Below are positions 1-8,507 of a stretch of DNA of 64,000 nt, piece by piece. The stretch's first letter is position 1. The number at the start of each line of letters is the position of its first letter. Source of the DNA: an uncultured Eubacterium sp. Its GTDB lineage: Bacteria > Bacillota > Clostridia > Lachnospirales > Lachnospiraceae. The stretch is taken from NCBI GenBank assembly GCA_910584065.1, contig CAJTZN010000011.1:20842-84841 (forward strand), in the 5' to 3' direction. The position numbers and the translations under genes were made by a program. The notes beneath the pieces were generated by a model. The model ran no database searches and was not told the DNA's origin. It worked only from the letters and a program-made list of their open reading frames with translations.

Positions 1-343
1 TGATGCCGTTGTGCCCGCCGGCGCTCCCCTTCTGGCGGACGCGGAGCTGACCCACCCCGAGGGAAATATCATCAAACGCCACGATGATATCCTCGGGGTC
101 GATCTTATAATAATCCGCGAAACTGCGAATGCACTCTCCGCTCAGATTCATAAACGTCTGCGGCTGGGCGAGGATGACTTTCTCCCCGCTGATCATCCCT
201 TTTCCGCAAACCGCCTTGTGTTCTTTACTCGTCAGCGGTATCTGGTATTTATCCGAGATCCGCGCGATCACTCCAAAGCCGATATTGTGTCGCGTCCCGG
301 CGTAATCCCTGCCTGGGTTTCCCAGTCCTGCGATCAATTTCAT
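1..343 (-). CDS. pth: Peptidyl-tRNA hydrolase, 5' part (runs off the window)
   Basis: Peptidyl-tRNA hydrolase cleaves the ester between peptide and tRNA on peptidyl-tRNAs released from stalled ribosomes and recycles the tRNA in the cytoplasm. Reverse-strand translation gives 114 residues beginning MKLIAGLGNPG. The family signature GLGNPGxxYxxTRHNIGF is present with Asn9 and the catalytic His19, followed by QPQTFMNLSG (residues 60-69), Asp92, and the RQKGSAGGHNGI segment at 103-114. The frame is open to the left edge, so only the C-terminal part is missing. The ATG at 343 overlaps the hicB stop in an ATGA, and the only Shine-Dalgarno-like bases (AGGAAAGAGG) lie in the hicB 3' end, so translation is probably coupled to hicB. 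Seen: motifs and overlap. Known: family role. Identification is very secure. Confidence 0.95.
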   Translation of the reverse strand, partial: MKLIAGLGNPGRDYAGTRHNIGFGVIARISDKYQIPLTSKEHKAVCGKGMISGEKVILAQPQTFMNLSGECIRSFADYYKIDPEDIIVAFDDISLGVGQLRVRQKGSAGGHNGI

Positions 344-768
344 AGTGTGCCTCTTTCCTGCACTTTTGAAAGAAGTGCTTCTTGTAATACCTGTGAAAAG
401 TTAATGTTCATTTCCAGTGCCGCCGCATTCAGCCACGCCGGGATCGTGAGTGTTTTTCTAACTGATTTTTCGAAATGCTCTTTAGCATAGGCATCCACAT
501 CCACAGAAACCATATTGATAAATGCCTCTTCTGACTTGATTTCCAGTTCCTTTGAAACCGCTGCAAGATCAACAGACTCCATTAAAGATGGTTTAGGAAT
601 AGGATCACCGTCCTGTTTCAACCAATGCAGACGTCCCGCCAGACAATCTACTGCCATCGCAATAGACTCATCCAAAGTCTCACCGCAGGTAGATAGGTCC
701 AGATCAGGAAAAACAACCGAATAACCATTCTCTTCTTTAAAAAAGCAAGCCGGATATATCGATAACAT
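340..768 (-). CDS. hicB: HicB-type antitoxin
   Basis: HicB antitoxins bind and neutralise HicA and usually repress their own operon. This 142-residue protein starts with the HicB fold (residues about 1-60): hydrophobic beta strands around YPACFFKEENGYSVVFPDLD and the typical GETLDESIAMAVDCLAG helix. The C-terminal part (about 95-140) holds a ribbon-helix-helix-like DNA-binding segment (RKTLTIPAWLNAAALEMNINFSQVLQEAL). It lies 32 bp after hicA on the same strand, and its TGA stop overlaps the pth start codon. Seen: N-terminal domain, gene order. Known: HicAB architecture. Inferred: DNA binding at the palindrome in the promoter upstream of hicA. Confidence 0.9.
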   Translation of the reverse strand: MLSIYPACFFKEENGYSVVFPDLDLSTCGETLDESIAMAVDCLAGRLHWLKQDGDPIPKPSLMESVDLAAVSKELEIKSEEAFINMVSVDVDAYAKEHFEKSVRKTLTIPAWLNAAALEMNINFSQVLQEALLSKVQERGTL

Positions 769-800
769 CGTTAAAACCTCCTATTTTGAAAAACACAGGG

Positions 801-989
801 TTATTTTAACCCCGCCTGTTTCCTTATGCTGTTTTCGGTACCTTTTGGAAGATCCCTGCTATGAAATGGTATCGTGACCTTGCCAGGTTTCGTCGGATGT
901 ATATAGTTTTTATGAGAGCCTTCCTGATTTTTAAAAATCCATCCGTCAGCAAGAATTAGTTTTTCCATTTCTTTTGGTTTTAATGGCAT
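801..989 (-). CDS. hicA: HicA-type mRNA interferase toxin
   Basis: HicA toxins are small double-stranded-RNA-binding-fold ribonucleases that cut mRNAs when not bound by HicB. The 62-residue protein has the usual length. It shows the N-terminal helix (KPKEMEKLILADGWIF), the GSHKNYIHP segment carrying the catalytic His of the family, and the strand KVTIPFHSRDLPKGT before the C-terminal helix. The start at 989 has a GGGAGG ribosome site. It is the first gene of a hicA-hicB transcript driven by the consensus promoter at 1013-1041. Nothing indicates inactivation. The target mRNAs cannot be told from sequence. Confidence 0.9.
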   Translation of the reverse strand: MPLKPKEMEKLILADGWIFKNQEGSHKNYIHPTKPGKVTIPFHSRDLPKGTENSIRKQAGLK

Positions 990-1012
990 TTCACTTCCCT
1001 CCCTATGGTAGT

Positions 1013-1041
1013 ATTATATTGCGAAACTCGCATAAAGTCAA
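1013..1041 (-). promoter_or_regulatory. hicAB promoter with a palindrome in the spacer
   Basis: On the minus strand TTGACT (1036-1041) and TATAAT (1013-1018) are separated by exactly 17 bp. The spacer contains the inverted repeat GCGA-GTT-TCGC (1021-1031), placed where a bound HicB would block RNA polymerase. The promoter reading is direct; the operator role is inferred from HicB autoregulation in other systems. Confidence 0.75.
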
Positions 1042-1048
1042 TGCACAC

Positions 1049-1933
1049 TCACTTAACCTCTATCCCTAAAACCGTCAGCTCCTCATTGATGATCAGTTCA
1101 ATTTCCGCTTCCCCCTCCGCAAATCCCGCCGTCACAAGCACCGTCACCCTCTGGGTATAAGATTCATCATCTTCAAGTAAAGGCACCTCAATATTGGTGA
1201 TCTGTTTATAAACACCAAGCGATGCCAATTTCTGCTGCCAAGCCTCCCGCTTTTCCTTCGTCAAACCAGCCTTACACCCTTCATCTACAAGCGGCCAGAT
1301 TCCGTCAAAATTACCCTCCGCCAAATAGTCGACCACCTCATAGATCCGTTTATTTATTTCCACCTCATTTATATGGCTCGTAACATACAAATACGCCGCC
1401 GCGTTTTCTCTCCGATACTGCCGCATCTCCTCAAATGTTTCAAAATATTTATTCTCATACCGGTCGAAATATAAAACGATTTCCCGCTGCATCGTCTGGT
1501 GTGTATGACGGTCTTCGTACTTGATCGTAGCTATAACCTCCTGATAATCCGTATATGGTGTTTTTCGTATCCCCGTCACTTCTTTATACTCAATCTCATC
1601 CGTCTGGATATGCTGCTGAAAATATTCTTTTGCCTCACGGGAAACGGCAAAATTAAAACACCGGAAAAACGGCGTCGCAAATATTACAAATACGAATGCG
1701 AAAAATGCCAAACCCAATACGACTCCCCGTATGACACGGATCAGCACCGGCCGGCGCTCGCCCCACTTCCTGCGCAGGAACCAGTACGAACACGGACACA
1801 CAAAAAGCGCCAGCAAAATGGGAGGTACCGCATTTTCCTTCCTCACCGCTATGACAACACAGCAAAAAAATAAAAGAAAACCATAAATATTTAACAACAC
1901 ATTACCAACCTTTAAAAACTTCTCTTTTTTCAT
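1049..1933 (-). CDS. Membrane protein of unknown function, downstream of blaR1-like gene
   Basis: I do not recognise a named family. The 294-residue product has three hydrophobic segments in its first 95 residues (about 10-30, 36-52 and 68-90) and then a soluble, probably extracytoplasmic portion of about 200 residues. The C-terminal 110 residues (from VDYLAEGNFDGIWPLVDEG) look like a small alpha+beta domain of the DUF3887/NTF2-like type found in secreted proteins, in which a helix, a tryptophan-rich stretch and several strands follow each other; this is a weak resemblance. It begins 16 bp after the blaR1-like gene on the same strand, so it is probably the third gene of a blaI-blaR1 operon and possibly its effector or an immunity-type protein. 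Confidence 0.55.
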   Translation of the reverse strand: MKKEKFLKVGNVLLNIYGFLLFFCCVVIAVRKENAVPPILLALFVCPCSYWFLRRKWGERRPVLIRVIRGVVLGLAFFAFVFVIFATPFFRCFNFAVSREAKEYFQQHIQTDEIEYKEVTGIRKTPYTDYQEVIATIKYEDRHTHQTMQREIVLYFDRYENKYFETFEEMRQYRRENAAAYLYVTSHINEVEINKRIYEVVDYLAEGNFDGIWPLVDEGCKAGLTKEKREAWQQKLASLGVYKQITNIEVPLLEDDESYTQRVTVLVTAGFAEGEAEIELIINEELTVLGIEVK

Positions 1934-1949
1934 ATATTTTCCCCATTTC

Positions 1950-3191
1950 TTATAAATACGTAACGACCCTGCGCCAACCGGTACACACCTTTTGAACCGT
2001 TATATACCGCGCCGAAGAATCATACAGATTGCATCCCATTTCTGCCCGCCACACGCCATTCAGTCCCGGGCCAAAACAATACGAGTCATACCATATGTAA
2101 GCCGCTCCCGTCGGACATCCTGACCGCTGCAGCTTTTCCCGGAGCGCTTTCGTATCAATGACCAGTTCATCCGCCCTGTCCTCTACCAGGATCTGCCGGT
2201 ATTCCTCCTCCGTCAGCGTAAGTTCCGTCCGGCATCCTGTTTCTTCATCCATGATCGAAAGAATCGCCTCAATCCCGTTTCCGCCTCTCGCGACAAATCG
2301 CGAACCGGCCAGTACTGCCGCCGCCGATACCAAAAGTACAATTCCCGTAACCCGGAAAATACGCTTCCGGTACGTGCCAAATTTCTCCCGATACGCCGCC
2401 AGCATCCGGATCCTCGTGCGGCACTCGCTGATCGAAAAGAAAAAGTTCACCTTCTGCAGAATGTTTTCGGAGGATACCGCACCTGTCACCTCACTCAGGA
2501 TCAGTTTCCCGTATTCCACACGGCTCCCCTTCTCCGCCACCACACTGTCGCAAAATATTTCCATATCGGTCTGAAATACTTTCACACCGTAATGTATGAT
2601 CGGATTTAGCCAGAAAACACATTTCCATATCGAAGCGATGCAAAAGAACAAGTCGTGCCGGCAGCGGATATGTGTGGCTTCATGCCGCAGTATCATTTCC
2701 AGTTCATCCGCCGTGAACCGGCTCTGAAAATCTTCCGGCAGCACGATATAAGGATGGATAACGCCGATCGTATACGGTGAATGCCTGCAATCCGACACTC
2801 TCACAAGACACTTCTTCCCACCAGTTTCCATGCGCATGTAGACTGGATATTTTCTCCCCCGCCGGATCAGTCTTTGCTTCGCGATCACATATCCGAGAAA
2901 GAGCACCCCCGCCATCCCCCAGTAAAACACCCCCAATGCCGTCATATCATCAAAAATCGTCCAGAAAAACGCCTCCCATCTCTCAAATACGCCCTGCTCA
3001 AATAATCGGCATTTTCCGGTGAAAAGAGCGAGGAGTGGCAGCATCCACAAAAACCCGTACACATAGGGATTCCTGCCCCGGCACTTCCAGTAAATACCGC
3101 GGATCACAAGTACGGTAAGAACCAGTACACTGACGGAAAACTGTATCCGAAGCATCCGCATCTGCAATATGAGAAAAACCAAATGCCCCAT
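1950..3191 (-). CDS. BlaR1/MecR1-type M56 membrane metalloprotease
   Basis: M56-family proteins are integral membrane zinc proteases that, on sensing cell-wall stress or beta-lactams, trigger cleavage of a BlaI-type repressor. The 413-residue protein has N-terminal membrane segments (about 5-30, 45-58, 85-103), the zinc motif HEATH at residues 170-174 in the context LRHEATHIRCRHD, a downstream DMEIFCDSVV segment containing the third-ligand Glu, and a further membrane segment near 275-295. The remaining C-terminal stretch of about 115 residues is too short for, and does not resemble, the penicillin-binding sensor domain of BlaR1, so the signal sensed is probably something else. It lies 4 bp downstream of the blaI-like gene. 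Confidence 0.85.
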   Translation of the reverse strand: MGHLVFLILQMRMLRIQFSVSVLVLTVLVIRGIYWKCRGRNPYVYGFLWMLPLLALFTGKCRLFEQGVFERWEAFFWTIFDDMTALGVFYWGMAGVLFLGYVIAKQRLIRRGRKYPVYMRMETGGKKCLVRVSDCRHSPYTIGVIHPYIVLPEDFQSRFTADELEMILRHEATHIRCRHDLFFCIASIWKCVFWLNPIIHYGVKVFQTDMEIFCDSVVAEKGSRVEYGKLILSEVTGAVSSENILQKVNFFFSISECRTRIRMLAAYREKFGTYRKRIFRVTGIVLLVSAAAVLAGSRFVARGGNGIEAILSIMDEETGCRTELTLTEEEYRQILVEDRADELVIDTKALREKLQRSGCPTGAAYIWYDSYCFGPGLNGVWRAEMGCNLYDSSARYITVQKVCTGWRRVVTYL

Positions 3192-3195
3192 ACGA

Positions 3196-3585
3196 TCAGT
3201 CCCCTTTCCTTCTCTCCAGTAAGGAAATCAATTCCTGCACGTCCTGTTCCGACAAATCTTCCTGTTTTACCATCGTCGCGAGCATCAGGCTCCCATCCCC
3301 AGAAAAATAGGCATTCTTAAAATTCTGACTCTTCTCCTGAATGCACTCCTCCTGCGTGTATTTCGCATGGTAATGATGTACCGTCGAATTGCGCGGATCA
3401 ACTTCGAACTCCAACACGCCCTTTTTGACCAGCCGGTTGATCATCACACGCACCGTCCGCGCCGATATGTCTTTCACGCCCTCCAGACCCTCTACAAAAT
3501 CCGCCGCCGTGCACGTTCCTTTCTCCCACACCACTTTCATGAGCAGCCACTCATTTTCCGTAATACTCGGGAATATATCTTTCAT
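3196..3585 (-). CDS. BlaI/MecI-family transcriptional repressor
   Basis: Winged-helix dimeric repressor that is inactivated by the adjacent M56 protease. I place the start at 3585, where an AGAGGAGG site precedes ATG and the product begins MKDIFPSITENEWLLMK; this gives 129 residues, the usual family length. A longer upstream reading would begin inside the operator region and is unlikely. Visible are the winged-helix segment (SITENEWLLMKVVWEKGTC, then ISARTVRVMINRLVKKGVLEF) and the C-terminal dimerisation helices (LISLLERRKGD end). The perfect operator lies about 90 bp upstream. Regulation is therefore likely autogenous and may also affect the divergent lipoprotein gene. Confidence 0.88.
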   Translation of the reverse strand: MKDIFPSITENEWLLMKVVWEKGTCTAADFVEGLEGVKDISARTVRVMINRLVKKGVLEFEVDPRNSTVHHYHAKYTQEECIQEKSQNFKNAYFSGDGSLMLATMVKQEDLSEQDVQELISLLERRKGD

Positions 3586-3674
3586 CCCAGTTCCTCCTCT
3601 CAGGTTATCAAATTTTCTATGTATCAAAGATCTGATGAAAATTATCTTCATACAATGGATTGTTACTTCCTTAT

Positions 3675-3696
3675 GGTGTTTACAATTGTAAACACC
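3675..3696. promoter_or_regulatory. BlaI-type operator, perfect 22-bp palindrome
   Basis: Positions 3675-3696 form a perfect palindrome whose core is TTTACAATTGTAAA, containing the TACA-NN-TGTA pattern of BlaI/MecI operators. It lies in the intergenic region between the repressor gene (minus) and the lipoprotein gene (plus), 79 bp before the -35 box of the latter. Confidence 0.8.
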
Positions 3697-3774
3697 TTGA
3701 ATAAAGGATAACATGCGGTTTCTTTTTTGTCAACCCCTTGGCTGCTTTATGCTTTTAAAAGCACATGTAAAAAA

Positions 3775-3803
3775 TTGACAGATCAACCTGATTTTATTAT
3801 AAT
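3775..3803 (+). promoter_or_regulatory. Consensus promoter of the lipoprotein gene
   Basis: TTGACA (3775-3780), 17-bp spacer, TATAAT (3798-3803): both hexamers match the vegetative consensus exactly. The implied 5' UTR is about 110 nt and ends with the hairpin leader at 3872-3922. Confidence 0.85.
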
Positions 3804-3871
3804 TAGGTTACCGATCACAAGTTTCAAAAGTTAAATTATTAAAACCAAATACATCTAAGAAATGTTGCTTG

Positions 3872-3922
3872 ATGCGCAAAAAAGCCACGGAACTGAAATT
3901 CCGCGCAGAAATGAGGAATTAA
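3872..3922 (+). promoter_or_regulatory. Recurring 5' leader motif, copy A
   Basis: The leader reads ATGCGCAAAAAAGCC, then a small hairpin CGGAA-CTGAAA-TTCCG (3888-3903), then GCAGAAATGAGGAATTAA before the ATG. Closely similar leaders precede gyrB (45238-45282, with hairpin) and the S4-domain gene (43897-43930, without hairpin). The last part contains the ribosome-binding site. Function unknown. Confidence 0.55.
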
Positions 3923-5467
3923 ATGAAAAAATGCTGTCCTGCTATTATTTTGGTATTACTGCTTTCTGCTGTCTGCAGTGGAATGGCCGGTTGCGGAAAT
4001 GAAACCGCTTCCCTTAACGGCGATAACCAAACCAGTCAGAAAACGGTTTCTGAAAATGCCGTATCCGCCGCATCTATATCCGAACAGAGTCCGTCGCCAG
4101 CCAAAGGAACGTGCTGTACCGCTGCCAATCTGTATATCGCCGTATGGACCAAAACCGATCTGCCGGATAATGCGGCAGATTCCGATTTTGTAGCCTCGGA
4201 TCCGGGACAGACATGGCTGGTGCAGATGCGGCTGGATGGTTCCTGCAAAAAGAAGATCGACCTCGGACCACACTTTTCTTCCCTGATCAGTGTAGCAGGT
4301 TCATGGATCTATTACACGACAAAAGAACAGATAACAGAAAATGAGGACGTTATCGAAATTTGGCGTGTACCTGTGTGGACAGATCCCGATGGATTTGATC
4401 ATGTAGAAACCGGACGGACGGAAAAGCTGATCGGGGGAACACCGGGAGAAGTATATGATGAATCCAATATTTTTGCCGATGAAAACTTTCTACTTTATTT
4501 TCGAAATTTAGAAAAAGACGACGAAGAAAAAATCGTAGTATATGATCTGCAGAAACACGAGGAGATCCGTTCCGGTTTTGGCGAAATACCATGTAACAGT
4601 GACAGCGTCCTTTGTTTATGGCGCCTGGGGGAACAGTACGCTGTCCTCATGGACGACGATCTGATGGTAATGCCGGCAGATGCTTCCGGGTGGAAGCAGG
4701 TTCTAAACAGCGATTACATGCAGACCGATTATGAAACCTACAGTAACCGCTTTCTTTTTTATGAATGTTTTCCCACAGAGGAAGACGAGTGCGATTATAC
4801 ACCGGGGCCGGATCATATGAACCGGGACACGATCCGGGTATGCGACGGAAAAACAGATCGGGGATTTGTAACGCGGAAAGAACTGAAAAAGGCAGTAGAA
4901 AACGCCGTCAGAACAACCGAAAACTTCACGGTGGAAGAACTAGGTGAATGGGACATCCTGAACCTGTTCTGCGAGGATGACAGATGTTACATCCAGGTAC
5001 AGGTCACCGGGACCCATAACAAGATATATTATATGGACACCCTGGTATTCAGTAAGCCGGCAGCAAATGGAACACTCCGCTATGAAGAGAAACTGACCAA
5101 AGCCATGAGGGAATGCGGAAAGGAATGGGAAGGAAAATGGTATACACGCCATAAGAAACAAAAGAAAGTCATAATAGAGCACAGTAAAATAAATCCAGCA
5201 TACTGCAGCGACGCAGTAAATGGAAAAATATATTTTACCTTTTATCCTGCAAAAAATGACATTCGCATGGGATGCTATGATACAGATACCGGATTGGTGT
5301 CAGAGATCACAAGCAAAGACCCTGTTTTTTACGAGCGGTACTACAACGGTGAGCCAGAAGATGAGGGCATACGTGCAAATGACGTAACAGAAGAAATCGA
5401 AGAGTGGTCCGTATTGCCGGATGAGGATGCTCTTTTTGAGATAATGTTGGGGGCAAAGGAGAATTAA
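3923..5467 (+). CDS. Predicted secreted lipoprotein of unknown function
   Basis: A 514-residue protein with a clear lipoprotein signal: charged start MKK, hydrophobic core, and lipobox M-A-G-C with the acylated cysteine at residue 24. The next 50 residues are low-complexity Ser/Asn/Glu, typical of a tether. The remainder, with recurring aromatic strand patterns such as WIYYTT, FLLYFRN, YAVLMDD and KIYFTFYP, suggests a beta-propeller-like extracytoplasmic fold of the kind seen in DUF5050-type proteins; this is an inference. It is divergent from the BlaI/BlaR1 cluster and may share its control because the operator lies in the common upstream region. No enzymatic motif is visible. Confidence 0.7.
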   Translation: MKKCCPAIILVLLLSAVCSGMAGCGNETASLNGDNQTSQKTVSENAVSAASISEQSPSPAKGTCCTAANLYIAVWTKTDLPDNAADSDFVASDPGQTWLVQMRLDGSCKKKIDLGPHFSSLISVAGSWIYYTTKEQITENEDVIEIWRVPVWTDPDGFDHVETGRTEKLIGGTPGEVYDESNIFADENFLLYFRNLEKDDEEKIVVYDLQKHEEIRSGFGEIPCNSDSVLCLWRLGEQYAVLMDDDLMVMPADASGWKQVLNSDYMQTDYETYSNRFLFYECFPTEEDECDYTPGPDHMNRDTIRVCDGKTDRGFVTRKELKKAVENAVRTTENFTVEELGEWDILNLFCEDDRCYIQVQVTGTHNKIYYMDTLVFSKPAANGTLRYEEKLTKAMRECGKEWEGKWYTRHKKQKKVIIEHSKINPAYCSDAVNGKIYFTFYPAKNDIRMGCYDTDTGLVSEITSKDPVFYERYYNGEPEDEGIRANDVTEEIEEWSVLPDEDALFEIMLGAKEN

Positions 5468-5538
5468 CAAATAAAAAAGCCCCAACCACGCCGCCATCAT
5501 CCCCAGCGTCATGGTCAGGACTCTAATTTGAAACATTT

Positions 5539-5814
5539 TTAATCTTCATCCGGTAATTCATCTAGTGCCTTTTTAAAACGCTCCAATATTGCTTCCTGCA
5601 GTAAGTTTCTCATCTCCCCGTTGATCGGATGTGCCACATCCCTGTATTCATTATTTGGAGTCTTCTTACTCGGCATCGCAATAAATAAACCCTTTTCCCC
5701 TTCGATGACTTTGATATCGTGAACGACAAAGGAATCATCAAATGTCACTGACGCTACCGCCCTCATCTTGGAATCGTTACTCACAACTCGAATGCGAATA
5801 TCTGTTATTTGCAT
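5539..5814 (-). CDS. spoVG: SpoVG family regulator
   Basis: SpoVG is a small site-specific nucleic-acid-binding protein that affects sporulation septum formation in Bacillus and cell-wall or virulence genes in other Gram-positives. The 91-residue product matches the family along its full length: [11 protein letters not shown] start, the strand [19 protein letters not shown], the conserved [22 protein letters not shown] block at 45-67, and the C-terminal helix. It has an AAGGAGG site and lies 23 bp after glgD, the third gene of a glgC-glgD-spoVG run. A small hairpin (TACTGT-TCTT-ACAGTA, 5829-5844) spans the junction with glgD. Whether it has its own promoter is unclear. Confidence 0.95.
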   Translation of the reverse strand: MQITDIRIRVVSNDSKMRAVASVTFDDSFVVHDIKVIEGEKGLFIAMPSKKTPNNEYRDVAHPINGEMRNLLQEAILERFKKALDELPDED

Positions 5815-5837
5815 CCCAATTATCCTCCTTACTGTTC

Positions 5838-6959
5838 TTACAGTACGTAACGCGCATTCTTTTCCAACACTATTTTGATTTTATCCGGTTCCCCAACATA
5901 ATTGGAGTTTGCTCGAATTGTATCATGGCTCTCAACGATGCAATTTTCAATGTAGGTATTATCGCCAATGTACACATCATTCAAAATAATGGAATTACGA
6001 ATGGTGCAGTTGTTACCTACGTATACTTCTTTAAACAAAATGGAATCCCTCACCTCGCCATTGACGATACATCCGCTGGAAACCAGGCTGTTTGTAACTT
6101 TTGATCCAGCATTGTATTTGGCCGGCGGCAGATCCTCGATTTTTGACTCAACCGTCGGATACTGGTTAAAAAAGTAATCCCTGATCTCCCTGTTAAGGAA
6201 ATCCATATTGGTTTTAAAATAAGAATCAACTGTCGTAATGTTGCTCCAGTATGAATCCATCTGGTAAGCATAAATCTTTTTTACTCCGCGATATCTTATA
6301 AAAATATCTTTTACCAGATCAAACCCGCCCTCATTGCCAGCGCGCTCGATCAGGTCTATCAGCTGCCTTCGCCGGATCACGTATATTCCCGTGGATACTG
6401 TCGTCTTCGATGTTACGATCGGTTTTTCTTCCAGTTCCGTAACCAATCCGTCCTCATCCACCGAAACCACGCCAAATCTGCTTGGGTCGTCTGATTCCCC
6501 GAGATCCTTCGTAACAATGGTTATATCTGCATTTTTACTCAAGTGGTACTCAAGCACTTTGTTCATATCGAGTTTGTAAACACAGTCTCCGGAAGCGATC
6601 ACCACATACGGCTCATGGCTCGTCTTCAAAAAGTCTATGTTCTGCGCGATCGCGTCCGCGGTTCCCCGATACCAGTAACTGTTGTCCTGTGTCTGAGTCG
6701 GAGTAAATACAAATAAACCGCCCTGTTTTCGACCAAAGTCCCACCATTTGGAAGAATTCAAATGCTGAGTCAGTGATTTTGAATTGAACTGGGTGAATAC
6801 AGCTACTTTACTTATATGGGAATTCGACATACTGCTGAGCGCAAAGTCGATACTGCGGTAACCTCCTGCAATCGGCAACGCAGATGTAGCTCTCTTCGTC
6901 GTAAGTTCCGTCATACGTTTGCTGCTTCCACCAGCTAAAATTATACCTATCGCCCTCAT
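5838..6959 (-). CDS. glgD: Glucose-1-phosphate adenylyltransferase, GlgD subunit
   Basis: GlgD is the second, usually regulatory, subunit of ADP-glucose pyrophosphorylase in Bacillota; with GlgC it makes ADP-glucose for glycogen synthesis. The 373-residue protein has a nucleotidyltransferase domain (residues 1-240) with a divergent N-terminal signature [13 protein letters not shown] in place of GxGxRLxxLT, and a left-handed beta-helix C-terminal domain with hexapeptide-type repeats (about 270-370, e.g. [17 protein letters not shown]). The altered glycine-rich loop is typical of GlgD. The start overlaps the glgC stop by 4 bp, so the two are translationally coupled. Confidence 0.92.
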   Translation of the reverse strand: MRAIGIILAGGSSKRMTELTTKRATSALPIAGGYRSIDFALSSMSNSHISKVAVFTQFNSKSLTQHLNSSKWWDFGRKQGGLFVFTPTQTQDNSYWYRGTADAIAQNIDFLKTSHEPYVVIASGDCVYKLDMNKVLEYHLSKNADITIVTKDLGESDDPSRFGVVSVDEDGLVTELEEKPIVTSKTTVSTGIYVIRRRQLIDLIERAGNEGGFDLVKDIFIRYRGVKKIYAYQMDSYWSNITTVDSYFKTNMDFLNREIRDYFFNQYPTVESKIEDLPPAKYNAGSKVTNSLVSSGCIVNGEVRDSILFKEVYVGNNCTIRNSIILNDVYIGDNTYIENCIVESHDTIRANSNYVGEPDKIKIVLEKNARYVL

Positions 6960-8233
6960 AAAATGTCACCTGCCTTTATCAAAGTTCCGCCACCTTCCAG
7001 TGTATCATTTGGATAATCTTCCTTCGTCGTCACTCCTGATATGGCAGTATTTTTTCCAATCGTCACTCCGTCCGGAATAACGGTATTATCACCGACCGTA
7101 ACCAGATTAAACGCGTATACATCCGGTTTTACCTGGTTTACCACGCCATCATCGCCAGCCCCCAATACGCATCCGGCTCCGATCACCGTGTCTTCCGCTA
7201 CGATCGTCTTGTCCAGGATCGTATTCTTTCCGATCCTCGCTGAATTCATAATGATCGAATCGCGCACAACCGCTCCTTCTTCAATCACTACATTCGAACC
7301 GATCACGGAATTGTAAACCTCCCCGTATACTTCGCACCCATCTCCCATAATCGCCTTGTTTATGACAGATGAATTCGAGATATACTGTGGCCTGAGCCAC
7401 TCGTTCTTCGTATAAATCTTCCAAAATTCCTCGTACAGGTTGAACACCGGGATCAAATCGATCAGTTCCATATTGGATTCCCAATAGGACCCCAGCGTTC
7501 CCACATCTTTCCAGTAACCATTGAATTCATAAGCGAAGATTCGATCCCCCCTCTCATGACAATAAGGAATAATGTGTTTTCCAAAGTCGCATCCAGGCTG
7601 GTCTTTTAGTGTGATAAGCGCTTCTTTCAGCACCGGCCATGAGAATATATAAATTCCCATAGATGCAAGATTGCTCCTCGGCTGTTCCGGCTTCTCCTGA
7701 AATTCCGAAATCCTGCCGTCTTCATCTGTGATGCAAACCCCGAAACGGCTGGCCTCCTCGATTGGAACCGGAATCGTAGCCAGTGTGATATCTGCCTGAT
7801 TTGACTTATGAAAGTCCAGCATTACCTGATAATCCATCTTGTATATATGGTCGCCGCCCAATATGAGGACATAGTCCGGATTGTACTGATCCATATACTT
7901 TAAATTCTGATAAATGGCATTCGCCGTGCCGGTATACCACTCACTGCTTGTACTTTTCTCATACGGCGGAAGAACGGAAATCCCTCCTACATTCCGATCG
8001 AGATCCCAAGGAATACCGATGCCGATATGAGTATTCAGCTTTAGCGGCTGGTACTGTGTCAGAACCCCGACAGTATCAACCCCAGAATTAATGCAATTAC
8101 TCAACGGAAAATCAATGATACGATACTTTCCCCCAAAAGCAACAGCAGGTTTCGCTACGTTTGCCGTCAGGACGCCGAGACGTGAACCCTGCCCCCCAGC
8201 CAGTAACATAGCTATCATTTCTTTTTTGATCAT
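6956..8233 (-). CDS. glgC: Glucose-1-phosphate adenylyltransferase, catalytic GlgC subunit
   Basis: Catalyses ATP + glucose-1-phosphate to ADP-glucose + PPi, the committed step of glycogen synthesis. I place the start at 8233 ([20 protein letters not shown]), preceded by AGGGGTGATCAC; the longer upstream reading adds residues unlike the family. The 425-residue product carries the glycine-rich loop AGGQGSRLG (residues 11-19), [15 protein letters not shown], the GTANAIYQN and [12 protein letters not shown] motifs, and ends in a hexapeptide-repeat beta-helix. It is the first gene of glgC-glgD-spoVG and is divergent from murC. Confidence 0.95.
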   Translation of the reverse strand: MIKKEMIAMLLAGGQGSRLGVLTANVAKPAVAFGGKYRIIDFPLSNCINSGVDTVGVLTQYQPLKLNTHIGIGIPWDLDRNVGGISVLPPYEKSTSSEWYTGTANAIYQNLKYMDQYNPDYVLILGGDHIYKMDYQVMLDFHKSNQADITLATIPVPIEEASRFGVCITDEDGRISEFQEKPEQPRSNLASMGIYIFSWPVLKEALITLKDQPGCDFGKHIIPYCHERGDRIFAYEFNGYWKDVGTLGSYWESNMELIDLIPVFNLYEEFWKIYTKNEWLRPQYISNSSVINKAIMGDGCEVYGEVYNSVIGSNVVIEEGAVVRDSIIMNSARIGKNTILDKTIVAEDTVIGAGCVLGAGDDGVVNQVKPDVYAFNLVTVGDNTVIPDGVTIGKNTAISGVTTKEDYPNDTLEGGGTLIKAGDIL

Positions 8234-8302
8234 GTGATCACCCCTGTTGTAAGTAGTACCCACGAAGACGTGACCTCCGCGGGCCGGATAAACTATATAA
8301 AG

Positions 8303-8331
8303 ATTATAGCATACATTGGTAAAAAAATAAA
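8303..8331 (-). promoter_or_regulatory. Probable glgC promoter
   Basis: On the minus strand a perfect TATAAT (8303-8308) lies 17 bp from a weak -35, TTTATT (8326-8331), inside a strongly AT-rich stretch (8320-8420). The rest of the 275-bp glgC-murC gap holds only a murC -10-like TATAAT at 8453-8458 on the plus strand. Confidence 0.55.
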
Positions 8332-8507
8332 CATTTTTTATAATTTTTTTTTTATTTTTTTTGCTTTTTTGTAACTATTGCACAAAATCCTATTTTTTGA
8401 CTGCAAAATTTTCAAAACTAATTTATTTTCACCTTTCTTCTTGTCTTTTTCATATAATAGATTTATACTTATGGTAATCAAAACAAGGAAAGGATGGTAA
8501 ATGATCC

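Noticed and set aside
11..490. Plus-strand open frame of 159 codons
   Set aside because: Antisense shadow of pth and the hicB 3' end; the minus strand carries clear Pth motifs.
5300..5536. Minus-strand 78-residue frame with hydrophobic segments after spoVG
   Set aside because: Mostly antisense to the lipoprotein gene, no ribosome site, and hydrophobicity is expected from the reverse of Glu/Lys-rich codons.
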